Shown: positions 26,726 to 35,114 of the stretch, in pieces
Numbering within the stretch: the stretch's first letter is position 1
Layout of the letters: the number at the start of each line of letters is the position of its first letter
Assembly: GCA_040779335.1 (NCBI GenBank)
Contig: JBFONV010000001.1
Span: forward strand, 62,001 to 126,000
DNA length: 64,000 nt
Direction of reading: 5' to 3'
Origin: JBFONV01 sp040779335
GTDB taxonomy: Bacteria; Pseudomonadota; Gammaproteobacteria; Enterobacterales; Alteromonadaceae
Program-made: the position numbers and the translations under genes
Notes under the pieces: generated by a model
The model's database searches: none
The model's input: the letters and a program-made list of their open reading frames with translations, nothing else
Told to the model about the DNA's origin: nothing

Positions 26726-26783
26726 TTGAATACCTTTTATGAATGCGTAATTATTTTTCGTCTATTTACGGCTAACCCAAATA

Positions 26784-27242
26784 TTAAGACGAACGATTTT
26801 TTTGTAACCATACTTGAGCAGCATTAAGTGCATACTCGTAGCCATTTGCCCCTAATCCGCAGATAACACCTTGGGCAATATCTGACAAATAAGAGTGCTG
26901 TCTAAAGTTTTCTCTTGCGTGAACATTAGACAAGTGAATTTCTATAAATGGAATATTGACTGCCAATAATGCATCGCGCAGGGCGACGCTAGTATGGGTA
27001 AATGCTCCAGGGTTAATAATAATAAAATCAATTTCTTCAAATGCTTGATGAATTTCATCAATAAGTTCATGCTCTGCATTTGATTGTTTATGACTCAACT
27101 CTACTGAGAGTTCTTTCGCCTGTTCATGCAATATATTAATAATGTCAGTTAGTGTTTGTGCGCCATATATTTCAGGCTCACGCTTTCCTAACATATTTAA
27201 ATTAGGGCCATTCAACACTAAAACTCTAAACTTTGCAGTCAT
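26784..27242 (-). CDS. aroQ: Type II 3-dehydroquinate dehydratase
   Basis: A 152-residue shikimate-pathway enzyme that dehydrates 3-dehydroquinate. Motifs include 'LVLNGPNLNMLGKREPEIYG' with the catalytic tyrosine, 'NPGAFTHTSVALRDAL' and 'EIHLSNVHARENFR'. ATG 27242 is preferred over a GTG 15 bases upstream: it gives the usual N-terminus, although its ribosome site is weak. It heads the aroQ-accB-accC operon. The upstream region holds a candidate FadR-like site near 27385-27401. Confidence 0.96.
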   Translation of the reverse strand: MTAKFRVLVLNGPNLNMLGKREPEIYGAQTLTDIINILHEQAKELSVELSHKQSNAEHELIDEIHQAFEEIDFIIINPGAFTHTSVALRDALLAVNIPFIEIHLSNVHARENFRQHSYLSDIAQGVICGLGANGYEYALNAAQVWLQKNRSS

Positions 27243-27257
27243 TTGTTGTAAAAACAC

Positions 27258-27586
27258 CTTTAAAGTTAACGTTTTGTAATAATTGCATAAAAGTAATGAA
27301 CTTTAAATACATAGTGAGCAAACAATTACATTTTATTGCTATTTGACGAATATTATAGTGTTTTCGCAGAATATAGCAGCAAAATACTGGTCTAACCAAT
27401 CAAGGTTGGTGAAGTGGCTGCTTTTTTGCGATTTTATAATTTTTTACTACACTTTTAGTTGGGGTGCGAGAATGGAAATATTGGCAGTGTCACACATTTG
27501 CACTTTGTTATGGAAGTGATTTATAGTTTTGAGCATATCTGGCTATTAATTTAGGTTAGGGATTCTGGATTGACAAGGATGCTATC
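27258..27586. other. Divergent intergenic region between aroQ and the phosphate-binding-like gene
   Basis: About 330 bp with no supportable ORF. The one notable element is the palindrome at 27385-27401. A TTGACA at 27570-27575 close to the next gene could be a -35 box but conflicts with its signal-peptide reading. Confidence 0.4.
27385..27401. promoter_or_regulatory. FadR-like palindrome upstream of aroQ-accBC
   Basis: TACTGGTCTAACCAATC contains TGGT-N3-ACCA (27388-27398), the core arrangement of FadR operators. It lies about 145 bp before aroQ. FadR is known to activate acetyl-CoA carboxylase genes in E. coli, so the location is sensible. The match is by eye only. Confidence 0.35.
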
Positions 27587-28009
27587 ATTAAAAATATTCT
27601 TCTTTTTATCATCTTTTGTTGCTGTTTATTAACAAGCTCGACGGCTATGTGTATTAACGTGATCGTGCACGTTTCTGCCAATGTTGAACAATTGACGACA
27701 TCTCAATTAAGGAGAATTTATTCCAAACGTAAATTGCGTTGGGACAACGACCTGCCCATCGTTGTTTTCGTGTTACCTAATCAGCACCCACTCCATCAAA
27801 AATTTAGCCTAGATATATTACATATTTTCCCCTATCAACTGGATCGTATATGGAACAAATTAACATATTCTGGTATCGGTACTGCCCCTATTGTAGTGCC
27901 AACACCCAAAGAGCTTTTGAACGCTGTCGCCCATACCCCCGGTGCAATAGGGTATGTCGATGATGTAGATCAAAATGCAGCCATTAATATTATAAATATT
28001 TCTAAGTGA
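27587..28009 (+). CDS. Small periplasmic phosphate-binding-like protein (PstS-like), possible ATT start
   Basis: A roughly 140-residue protein that resembles the short stand-alone PstS-like substrate-binding proteins of gammaproteobacteria: 'QLRRIYSKRKLRW', 'ALPIVVFVLPNQ'-type strand and C-terminal 'TPGAIGYVDD'. The first ATG is at 27647, but the frame is open upstream and encodes a good signal peptide (residues 1-20 from ATT 27587, AAGGA seven bases before it) ending TSSTA. Starting at 27647 would give a 120-residue protein without an export signal. It is 10 bp before an outer-membrane barrel gene and in line with a GGDEF-EAL gene. Confidence 0.7.
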   Translation: MKNILLFIIFCCCLLTSSTAMCINVIVHVSANVEQLTTSQLRRIYSKRKLRWDNDLPIVVFVLPNQHPLHQKFSLDILHIFPYQLDRIWNKLTYSGIGTAPIVVPTPKELLNAVAHTPGAIGYVDDVDQNAAINIINISK

Positions 28010-28019
28010 TGATGTTCAT

Positions 28020-29216
28020 ATGATTAGTTTTGTCAAAATGCTTATTTTATTGATGTTGCCGCTGAATAGCTTGGGCTGCTTGGCCAGTGAGTTGGCTAAT
28101 CAAACATGGCAGATTCACGGCTTTGCTGCGCAAGGGGTGATTAATGTTAGTGGGAGTGATTTTGTCAATGATGACGGTAGATTATCTACAGAGCTGACCG
28201 AAGTAGGCATTAATGCCTCATACCAACTATCGCCTTTTTTGAGAGCAGCAGGGCAACTCGTTTATATCGATGGAGGTAATAGGTATAACAAAGGCGTCAG
28301 AGCAGATTATTTATTATTAGATTGGTCAATTCATGACTCCGAGCAATGGTTGGTTAATTTGTATTTAGGGCGTTTTAAAAATAATCATTGGCTATATTCC
28401 AGTACGCGTGACGTGCCATTTACTCGGCCAACAATCATTTTGCCGCAAGGGGTATATTTTGATGGTTTTAGGGATATTGCTGTAGGAGGCGATGGCGCTA
28501 ATGTAAAGGTTCGATATAGCTCAGATGAATATGGCAACTTTGATTTAAATGTGAGTACTGGAGCCTCTGAAATTAGCACTGAGCAGACTAAGATAATCCT
28601 CAGTGAATTTGCGCTTGGTGATATGGGACATGAAAATGATACACAGTTAAGTCTTTATTGGCAGCCCATCTACTCTTCCTGGCGATTTGGCTTCGCCTTA
28701 CTTGATTCAGACTTTACCTATAAAGCTCAGCAACATGATGCTTTTTCGGATGCCAACATAGTGTTGCAACGATATTTTATTAACGCACTGTATGAAGGTG
28801 AACGTTGGGAATTTAGCAGTGAGGTTTTTCAAGAACGCTTTGTCATGGATGGTTTCTATTTTGCTGATTACCATCAGGACAACTTTGGACAAGGTTATTT
28901 TTTACAGTCACGTTATACCGTTGATCCAAAGCTAAAACTGTTAATGCGCTATGAACATTTCGTTGTTAACAAAGATGATAGATCAGGAAAAAAACTTGAA
29001 CAACTATCTGGCGGAGCGATCCCACATTATTTTGGTTACTTGAAAGAGTTAACTTTTGGCGTTGAATATCAAATGAGTGAACGCGTTAAGTTTCAGTTTG
29101 AATATCACCTTGTGGATGGAACAGCGAGACTGACACCTGTGGTGTTGCCAAATACTCAGCTAAATGATGATGAAAATTGGCAAATGTGGGCGGCCCAAAT
29201 TATGTATTGGTTTTAA
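28020..29216 (+). CDS. Predicted outer-membrane beta-barrel (porin-like) protein
   Basis: A 398-residue protein with a signal peptide (about 1-22), alternating hydrophobic/polar strands throughout and a C-terminal aromatic residue ('AAQIMYWF'), the hallmark recognised by the BAM machinery. I do not recognise a named porin. The N-terminal 'QIHGFAAQGVINVSGSDF' resembles marine gammaproteobacterial porin-like proteins found beside PstS-like and c-di-GMP genes. It begins 10 bp after the PstS-like gene and its stop directly abuts the ATG of the GGDEF-EAL gene, so the three are co-transcribed. Confidence 0.75.
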   Translation: MISFVKMLILLMLPLNSLGCLASELANQTWQIHGFAAQGVINVSGSDFVNDDGRLSTELTEVGINASYQLSPFLRAAGQLVYIDGGNRYNKGVRADYLLLDWSIHDSEQWLVNLYLGRFKNNHWLYSSTRDVPFTRPTIILPQGVYFDGFRDIAVGGDGANVKVRYSSDEYGNFDLNVSTGASEISTEQTKIILSEFALGDMGHENDTQLSLYWQPIYSSWRFGFALLDSDFTYKAQQHDAFSDANIVLQRYFINALYEGERWEFSSEVFQERFVMDGFYFADYHQDNFGQGYFLQSRYTVDPKLKLLMRYEHFVVNKDDRSGKKLEQLSGGAIPHYFGYLKELTFGVEYQMSERVKFQFEYHLVDGTARLTPVVLPNTQLNDDENWQMWAAQIMYWF

Positions 29217-31655
29217 ATGATGAAAAAACGTTTTGTAAGTGTGCCAACAAAATTGTTGATACTGATCGTAGCAACACTACTCATTATCAGTATCGGTTTT
29301 ACGTTTATGTCGTTATCTCGTTTACAGCAAGAGTTCAGGCAGTTTAAAGCTGAAACGCTGCATCAAGGGCAAGTACAATTTGAACAGCATAGTGACGTTG
29401 TACAAACTCAAATCCGCGTTTGGTTAGAGTCATTTTCGGATCTTACGTACTTAAAAAAGCAGGGTGACTTTAACTTATTAGCTAAAGAGCTTGAGCAGCA
29501 GTTTGATTCATTACAATTGCATTATAATGTTGAAGGCATGTGGTTATTGGACCCTGATATGGAGCCACTTTTTGCTTCTCAAGAGTTGCCTCAATATTTA
29601 ATGCCTAGTGTCCAAATAGTATTAAGTAACCACGAGCCAATCAGTCAATTATATTGCCGACAATCATGCGAACAGTTGGTTGTTGCCCCTTTACTCAACA
29701 AATCAGGACAGGTTGCTGTGGTTGCAGTTGCAGTATCTTTAGTTGATGTTTTATACGCTATTCATTCAAGCCTTAACAGCGAAATTGCGGTAGTAAGTTA
29801 TAAGCTTGAGCCAAACACGAAACTTCAGGCGGTTAATGTTATTTCATCGACCAATAAAACCTTATTTAATGAAATTTTTTTAAGTAACGAAACCGAGCTT
29901 TATCAAGTGCGTGATAAAGGTTTGCAGGTTCAACATAGTGATGTAAATTATTTAGTGAATTTAATGCCACTTGCTGCTGGCAAGAATAGAGAGTTCTACT
30001 TGGCATTTATTGATGATGTTTCTTCTTTTGTCGACGAAAACGAGCATTATCGCAATCAGTTTTTATTTTCAGCATTTTTTATTTTTATCAGCTTACTCTT
30101 GGCGTTTGATTTTATTGCAAGGCCTATTACTGGAAGACTTATGGTGTTATCTAGTGCTTTGCCTTTGCTTGCACAACGAAAATTCGATCAATTTCGTGAA
30201 GTCAAGATTGACCGAAATGAACTTTTATATGATGAATTGGATGTTCTTGCACAGTCGACACGAGAGCTTAGTTTTGAGTTAGAAGAGTTGGATTTAGAAA
30301 TAGAGCAAAAAACCAAAGAATTAGAAAATATCGCCATGTACGATGTATTGACAGGTTTGCCTAACCGCAACATGCTGAATTTTCATTTAAAGAATGTAGT
30401 GAGTAATATCGATGATGATTCTGGTGGTGTGGCGGTATTGTTTTTAGATCTTGATGATTTTAAAAAAGTCAATGATAGCCATGGCCATAATCAAGGTGAT
30501 GCTTTACTTATTGAAGCCGCAAATAGAGTACGAATAGGTGCGAGAGAGTACGATCTTGCTTGTCGATTTGGTGGCGATGAATTTGTCTTGGTGTTGACTA
30601 AAATTCATAGTGAGCAAGAAGTGATAAAAACGGCTATCGATGTACTTAGACAGTTTAAAACGCCGATAAAAATTGGTACCAGCTTATTTTATGTGTCGGT
30701 CAGCATTGGTATTGCCTTTACCAATGATAATAAAGCCAAAGCAGATGAATTAGTTAGTTTTGCGGATATAGCCATGTATGAAGCGAAAGCGAATGGTGGG
30801 GCACAATTTTATATTCATCATGATGCCATGTCGCAAAAAATTACTCGTCGAGTCATGTTAGAGGGAGAAGTTAGGCAGGCTTTGGCGAAAAATCAGTTTA
30901 CTCTGAGCTTACAACCTCAGTTACTATCAGCAAATAATAAGTTATTTGGCTTTGAAGCACTATTGAGATGGCATCATCCTGAACGAGGCATGGTTCCGCC
31001 GGATGATTTTATTCCTATCTTGGAAAATTCAGAACATATGATTGAGCTTGGATATTGGATTATTCGCCACTGCTTCGAAATTATGGTTGATTTGCATGAG
31101 CACGGCTTTAAGGATATTCGTATCGCCATAAATCTAACCGCAGCGCAATTTATCGATCCTATGTTGCCTGATTATCTGAAAAGCTTACTCCATGAATTTT
31201 CGCTGTCCGCGAGTTGTTTTGAACTAGAGCTTACCGAGCAAACTTTAGTAAAAGACGTTAATAGCACCATTGAGGTGATGGAGGAATTAAAAGCCATTGG
31301 TTTTAGTTTTGCTATTGATGACTTTGGTACGGGATATTCGTCGTTGGCGTATTTAAAACAGATGCCAGTAGACGTAATCAAAATTGATAAGAGTTTTATT
31401 TTTGGCATGATGGACAATGAAGCTGATTATCAAATAATTATGTCGGTCATTGCTATGGTTAAAAAATTGGGCTTACTTGTTATTGCTGAAGGAGTTGAAA
31501 CCAGCGCCCAGTTGCGTAGTTTAACACTTAATGATTGCGATGTTATTCAAGGTTATTATTTTTCTAAACCTATCCCTGAAGACGAATTATTTGATTTTAT
31601 TGCTAGGCACACCAACGATGGTTATTGGAAAACGGGTGTTAAATGTGTAGGTTGA
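29217..31655 (+). CDS. Membrane sensor protein with GGDEF and EAL domains
   Basis: An 812-residue inner-membrane protein. Helix 1 (about 12-32) and helix 2 (about 280-300, 'FLFSAFFIFISLLLAFDFI') bracket a periplasmic sensor region of roughly 245 residues. A coiled-coil stretch (about 340-375) leads to an intact GGDEF domain (GGDEF at 452-456, 'RFGGDEF') and then an EAL domain with EALLRW (580), 'ELTEQTL', 'DDFGTGYSSLAYL', 'KIDKSF' and 'IAEGVE'. Both domains look catalytically complete, so it could make or break c-di-GMP depending on the periplasmic signal. Its ATG directly follows the barrel gene's stop, so it is the third gene of a PstS-like/barrel/GGDEF-EAL operon. Confidence 0.9.
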   Translation: MMKKRFVSVPTKLLILIVATLLIISIGFTFMSLSRLQQEFRQFKAETLHQGQVQFEQHSDVVQTQIRVWLESFSDLTYLKKQGDFNLLAKELEQQFDSLQLHYNVEGMWLLDPDMEPLFASQELPQYLMPSVQIVLSNHEPISQLYCRQSCEQLVVAPLLNKSGQVAVVAVAVSLVDVLYAIHSSLNSEIAVVSYKLEPNTKLQAVNVISSTNKTLFNEIFLSNETELYQVRDKGLQVQHSDVNYLVNLMPLAAGKNREFYLAFIDDVSSFVDENEHYRNQFLFSAFFIFISLLLAFDFIARPITGRLMVLSSALPLLAQRKFDQFREVKIDRNELLYDELDVLAQSTRELSFELEELDLEIEQKTKELENIAMYDVLTGLPNRNMLNFHLKNVVSNIDDDSGGVAVLFLDLDDFKKVNDSHGHNQGDALLIEAANRVRIGAREYDLACRFGGDEFVLVLTKIHSEQEVIKTAIDVLRQFKTPIKIGTSLFYVSVSIGIAFTNDNKAKADELVSFADIAMYEAKANGGAQFYIHHDAMSQKITRRVMLEGEVRQALAKNQFTLSLQPQLLSANNKLFGFEALLRWHHPERGMVPPDDFIPILENSEHMIELGYWIIRHCFEIMVDLHEHGFKDIRIAINLTAAQFIDPMLPDYLKSLLHEFSLSASCFELELTEQTLVKDVNSTIEVMEELKAIGFSFAIDDFGTGYSSLAYLKQMPVDVIKIDKSFIFGMMDNEADYQIIMSVIAMVKKLGLLVIAEGVETSAQLRSLTLNDCDVIQGYYFSKPIPEDELFDFIARHTNDGYWKTGVKCVG

Positions 31656-31679
31656 TAATTTGTGTTATCAATCTACACA
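31644..31679. terminator. Long stem-loop at the convergent GGDEF-EAL/dsbD junction
   Basis: TGTGTAG-g-TTGATAA pairs with TTATCAA-t-CTACACA over a six-base loop, a 15 bp stem with one G-T pair that overlaps the GGDEF-EAL stop codon. No T-run follows, so it may be a transcript-end structure instead of a classic terminator. Confidence 0.4.
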
Positions 31680-31711
31680 CTATAAAGGCCTTTAGTTAAC
31701 GTGATTTCTAT

Positions 31712-33559
31712 TTACTTAAAAATACTCTTTACATGAGTAGTAAACTCATCAGCGCCCATAAAACCAGTAACACGATTATTACTGAGTTCCTTGCCCTGTT
31801 TATCAAAAAACAAAATTGACGGTAGGCCAAAGACGTCAAAGTGCTCCATTAATTCAATACTTGTCTTTGAGCCAGTGTCTGTTAAATCAATCTGCAATAA
31901 TACACTATTAGCAAGCGCAGCTTGTACTTGCGGTTGGTTAAAGGTGTAATGCTCAAATTCTTTACAGGCAATACACCAGTCAGCGTACAGATCAACCATA
32001 ACGGTTTTATTTTGTTGATTCGCATTTTCTACGGCGCCCAACAACTCAGTTAATGAACTCACCTGAGTAAATCCCTGAGTTATGGCTGTAGTTGACGGTG
32101 ACTCGGTCGATTGCACTTTGGCGGCAGGAAAAAGCATTTGATAAGCCTGCATAGCACCAAAAAATAATGTTAAGAAGATGATTAACGCACGGACGCCAAA
32201 CCAAAATCCTTTGTTGCTAGTTTGGTTGATGACATAAAAATAACTGGCACTCGATAAAATTAAAGTAATCCACAATATTTGCGTGATCAAAGCCGGAATA
32301 ATACGCTCAAGTAAAAAGATAGGTACAGCTAACAACAATAATCCAAAGATGTTTTTGATAATGTTCATCCAAGCGCCTGCTTTTGGCAGGATTTTACCGC
32401 CAGAGCTTCCTAGTATTAATAAAGGCAGTCCCATGCCTAAACTCAAGGCATAAAGCGCAGAGGCGCCGAGCAAGACATCACCCGTTTGTGATATATAGAT
32501 TAGTGCCCCTGTTAACGGCGCCGTTGTACATGGCGAAGCAACTAACCCTGAGATGATCCCCATAGTGATCACTCCTGAAATTGAGCCGCCTTTTTGTTTG
32601 TTGCTTAAATTGTTTAATTTATTTTGCCAACTCGCTGGTAAGGCGAGATTGAACAAACCGAACATTGATAGCGCTAAAAAGATAAACAAAATACTCAGTG
32701 ATATAAGTACAATGGGGTGTTGAAACATTGCTTGAAATTGTGCACCTGCTAGTGCAACAACAATACCTAATAAAGTATAAGTAACCGCCATACCTTGAAC
32801 GTAGAAAAAAGATAAGGTGAACGCTTTCTTTGTTGTTAGTTCTTTACCTGCGCCAACAATGATCCCCGTTAAAATGGGGTACATGGGAAATACACAAGGG
32901 GTGAAAGATAATAACAATCCCCCAACAAAAAAGGCAATCAGGGTCAACAGTAAACTGTCCTGCTTAAGCATATCAGCCAGCTTATTTTGTTCGCTGACAG
33001 GCGCAATGCTTTTCGTGTTTGAGGACTCATTTCCCGCAGTTGTATTTGATTTTTGCTCCAATGCAGAAAGGACTGATAGCTGTTCAGTGGACGCGCTAAC
33101 TGCAGATAACTGCACTGTATTGCTGGTTGGAGGGTAACATAAGCCTTTTTCTGCACAACCTTGATATCGAACAGTAAAGGTCGCGTTGTCACTAGCATGT
33201 TCTATGTTGATATTAAGAACTAGTTTGCCCGTGTAAATTTGTTGAACGCCAAAAAATTCGTCTTCATGATCTATGCCTGTCGGTAAATTAACCGGCGAAT
33301 AGCTGGCATTTTCTGAGGAAAATTTAAATTGATGTCGATATAGATAATAGCCGGGCGCTATATCAAAGGTGATTTCTAACTGTTGTTTTTGTTGAAAAAA
33401 GTTGAAAGTAAACGCTTCATCGACTTTTAAAAACTCATCGTCATTACTAAATAGCGATGATGAGGATACATCAAAGATCGATTCTTGCGCGGCAATATAA
33501 TTAACATTGAATAAGAATACGAAAATTGATAAACAAAAAATACGCACGATTTTTTTCAT
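31712..33559 (-). CDS. dsbD: Thiol:disulfide interchange protein DsbD
   Basis: DsbD carries electrons from cytoplasmic thioredoxin across the inner membrane to periplasmic DsbC and cytochrome-c maturation proteins. The 615-residue protein has a signal peptide (1-22), the periplasmic alpha domain with its cysteine pair in 'GCAEKGLCYPP', an eight-helix membrane domain with 'GGLLLSFTPCVFPM' and 'ASPCTTAPLTGA', and a C-terminal thioredoxin domain with CIAC at 529-532. ATG 33559 is preferred. A GTG two codons upstream overlaps the cutA stop. It forms an operon with cutA. Confidence 0.96.
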   Translation of the reverse strand: MKKIVRIFCLSIFVFLFNVNYIAAQESIFDVSSSSLFSNDDEFLKVDEAFTFNFFQQKQQLEITFDIAPGYYLYRHQFKFSSENASYSPVNLPTGIDHEDEFFGVQQIYTGKLVLNINIEHASDNATFTVRYQGCAEKGLCYPPTSNTVQLSAVSASTEQLSVLSALEQKSNTTAGNESSNTKSIAPVSEQNKLADMLKQDSLLLTLIAFFVGGLLLSFTPCVFPMYPILTGIIVGAGKELTTKKAFTLSFFYVQGMAVTYTLLGIVVALAGAQFQAMFQHPIVLISLSILFIFLALSMFGLFNLALPASWQNKLNNLSNKQKGGSISGVITMGIISGLVASPCTTAPLTGALIYISQTGDVLLGASALYALSLGMGLPLLILGSSGGKILPKAGAWMNIIKNIFGLLLLAVPIFLLERIIPALITQILWITLILSSASYFYVINQTSNKGFWFGVRALIIFLTLFFGAMQAYQMLFPAAKVQSTESPSTTAITQGFTQVSSLTELLGAVENANQQNKTVMVDLYADWCIACKEFEHYTFNQPQVQAALANSVLLQIDLTDTGSKTSIELMEHFDVFGLPSILFFDKQGKELSNNRVTGFMGADEFTTHVKSIFK

Positions 33560-33564
33560 GAACA

Positions 33565-33876
33565 CTACTTTAATGATTCAGTTATCCAGTTTAAATAATG
33601 CTTATCACCTTGCTGGATGTTCAACGCGATAATCTCTGGGACATCATATGGATGCAATTTGTTGATTGCCTTGGCGAGTTGTTGAAACTTCTCCGCCTGA
33701 GTTTTTATCAACAACTGCACTTCATTTGATGATTCCACCTTTTCCTGCCAGCAATAAATAGACTCTATACCGGGGAGTATATTTACACATGCGGCTAATT
33801 TATTGGTTACTAAGTAATTTGCGATTTCACTAGCAATAATTTTACTAGGACAAGTACATAAAATTAGCTGGTACAT
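33565..33876 (-). CDS. cutA: Divalent-cation tolerance protein CutA
   Basis: A 103-residue trimeric cytosolic protein. 'LAACVNILPGIESIYCWQEKVE' region and 'KTQAEKFQQLAKAI', then 'HPYDVPEIIAL', are the family's conserved blocks. CutA was named for copper tolerance in E. coli, though its precise role is unclear. The gene is immediately upstream of dsbD, the same order as in E. coli, and its stop nearly overlaps the dsbD start. Confidence 0.95.
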   Translation of the reverse strand: MYQLILCTCPSKIIASEIANYLVTNKLAACVNILPGIESIYCWQEKVESSNEVQLLIKTQAEKFQQLAKAINKLHPYDVPEIIALNIQQGDKHYLNWITESLK

Positions 33877-33995
33877 TATATATATTGCCTTAACAAAGTC
33901 TTAAGCAGCGATAAGTTCCTGATCATGTTTATTATTCATTACAAACTCATAACGCAAATTGTAAAAGTAATTAAACGTAAATGATAGATTAATAC

Positions 33996-34063
33996 CAAGT
34001 TGATTAAATTTATTGCTAACTCTGAGCTATGTCAGAGTTGCACTATATAAGTTAATCAACTTG
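33996..34063. repeat. Nested inverted repeat between cutA and fxsA
   Basis: An outer pair CAAGTTGATTAA (33996-34007) and TTAATCAACTTG (34052-34063) encloses an inner pair AACTCTGA (34018-34025) and TCAGAGTT (34032-34039). The whole is 68 bp and could fold as a single stem with internal loop. It looks like a small palindromic mobile remnant (MITE-like) or a structured leader. No second copy was seen in the window. Confidence 0.6.
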
Positions 34064-34137
34064 CTATAACGCAATACTCACTTGAAAAAGACCCGAATAA
34101 CCCAATATATGTTTCATTAAATATTTTAGGTGCCCTA

Positions 34138-34635
34138 ATGTTTCGATTATTGTTTTTATTGTTTGTCATCGTTCCTATTATTGAAATTAGCGTGTTAATG
34201 CAAGTAGGCGAGTGGCTTGGGGCTTGGCCGACGGTTTTTATTGTTATTATAACGGCATGGCTAGGGGCAAAAAATGTTCAACGACAAGGGGTTGCCACGT
34301 TAAATAGCGTCCAAAATAAAATGGCTCAGGGGCAAATGCCGTCAGATGAAATAGTCGCAGGATTATTATTGCTGGTTGCTGGCGTGACCTTAATTACCCC
34401 AGGTTTTGTCACCGATGCTTTTGGTTTATTGTTACTGGTTCCTCAACTAAGAGCGGCATTGGTTAAGGCAATCCAAAAGCGTTTAGTGGTCAGTCAAATG
34501 GGGGCGGCAAGTTTTACCCATCAACACTTTGAACAGTCACCTATAAATGATAATGATTTTCATGACGGCAGCAAAGACAATAGCACTCAACATCAGGGCA
34601 AAGTGCTAGATGGCGAATTTGAACGCAAAGATTAA
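34138..34635 (+). CDS. fxsA: FxsA membrane protein
   Basis: A 165-residue small inner-membrane protein. The N-terminal 'LLFLLFVIVPIIEISVLMQVG' helix, 'ITPGFVTDAFGLLLLVP' near residue 90, and 'GQMPSDEIVAGLLLLVAG' match FxsA, which suppresses F exclusion of phage T7 when overproduced in E. coli. The C-terminal 50 residues are charged and variable. It sits about 120 bp upstream of groES, the same neighbour as in E. coli. Confidence 0.93.
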   Translation: MFRLLFLLFVIVPIIEISVLMQVGEWLGAWPTVFIVIITAWLGAKNVQRQGVATLNSVQNKMAQGQMPSDEIVAGLLLLVAGVTLITPGFVTDAFGLLLLVPQLRAALVKAIQKRLVVSQMGAASFTHQHFEQSPINDNDFHDGSKDNSTQHQGKVLDGEFERKD

Positions 34636-34653
34636 AAAAAATCAGTGTGGGGG

Positions 34654-34681
34654 CTTGTTAACGCTATTTTCACCCCCATCT
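34654..34681 (+). promoter_or_regulatory. Sigma-32 heat-shock promoter of groES-groEL
   Basis: CTTGTTA (34654-34660) and CCCCATCT (34674-34681) are separated by 13 bp. The -10 element matches the sigma-32 consensus CCCCATnT exactly and the -35 begins with the conserved CTTG. It lies about 75 bp before the groES ATG. Confidence 0.85.
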
Positions 34682-34754
34682 TTGAAACAACAATTTGTAT
34701 AACCCTTATTAAACTTAATAAAAAATGAGTTTACACACTCTCAGGAGATAATAA

Positions 34755-35045
34755 ATGAGCATTCGTCCATTACACGATCGCGTAATCATAAAGCGTAAAG
34801 AAGTAGAGTCTAAGTCTGCTGGCGGTATTGTTTTGACTGGCAGCGCTGCTGAGAAATCTACTCGCGGTGAAGTTGTAGCCGTAGGCAAAGGTCGCATTCT
34901 TGAAAACGGTGAAATACGTGCTTTAGATGTAAAAATTGGTGACCAAGTGATCTTTAGCGAAGGTTACGGCATGAAAACTGAAAAAATCGACGGTGAAGAA
35001 GTGTTGATTTTAAGTGAAAGCGATATTTTAGCAATCGTAGAATAA
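34755..35045 (+). CDS. groES: Co-chaperonin GroES
   Basis: A 96-residue lid protein for GroEL. 'RPLHDRVIIKRKE' start, 'GGIVLTGSAAEKSTRGEVV' mobile loop at about 17-34 and 'DQVIFSEGYG' are all present. Ribosome site AGGAG is 8 bases before ATG. Induced by heat through the sigma-32 promoter at 34654-34681. groEL follows after 69 bp. Confidence 0.99.
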   Translation: MSIRPLHDRVIIKRKEVESKSAGGIVLTGSAAEKSTRGEVVAVGKGRILENGEIRALDVKIGDQVIFSEGYGMKTEKIDGEEVLILSESDILAIVE

Positions 35046-35114
35046 TTTCGCGATTTTTATTGTGATGTTGAGCACAGCTCCATCAATTAAACATAAATTT
35101 ATAGGAAAAAAATA

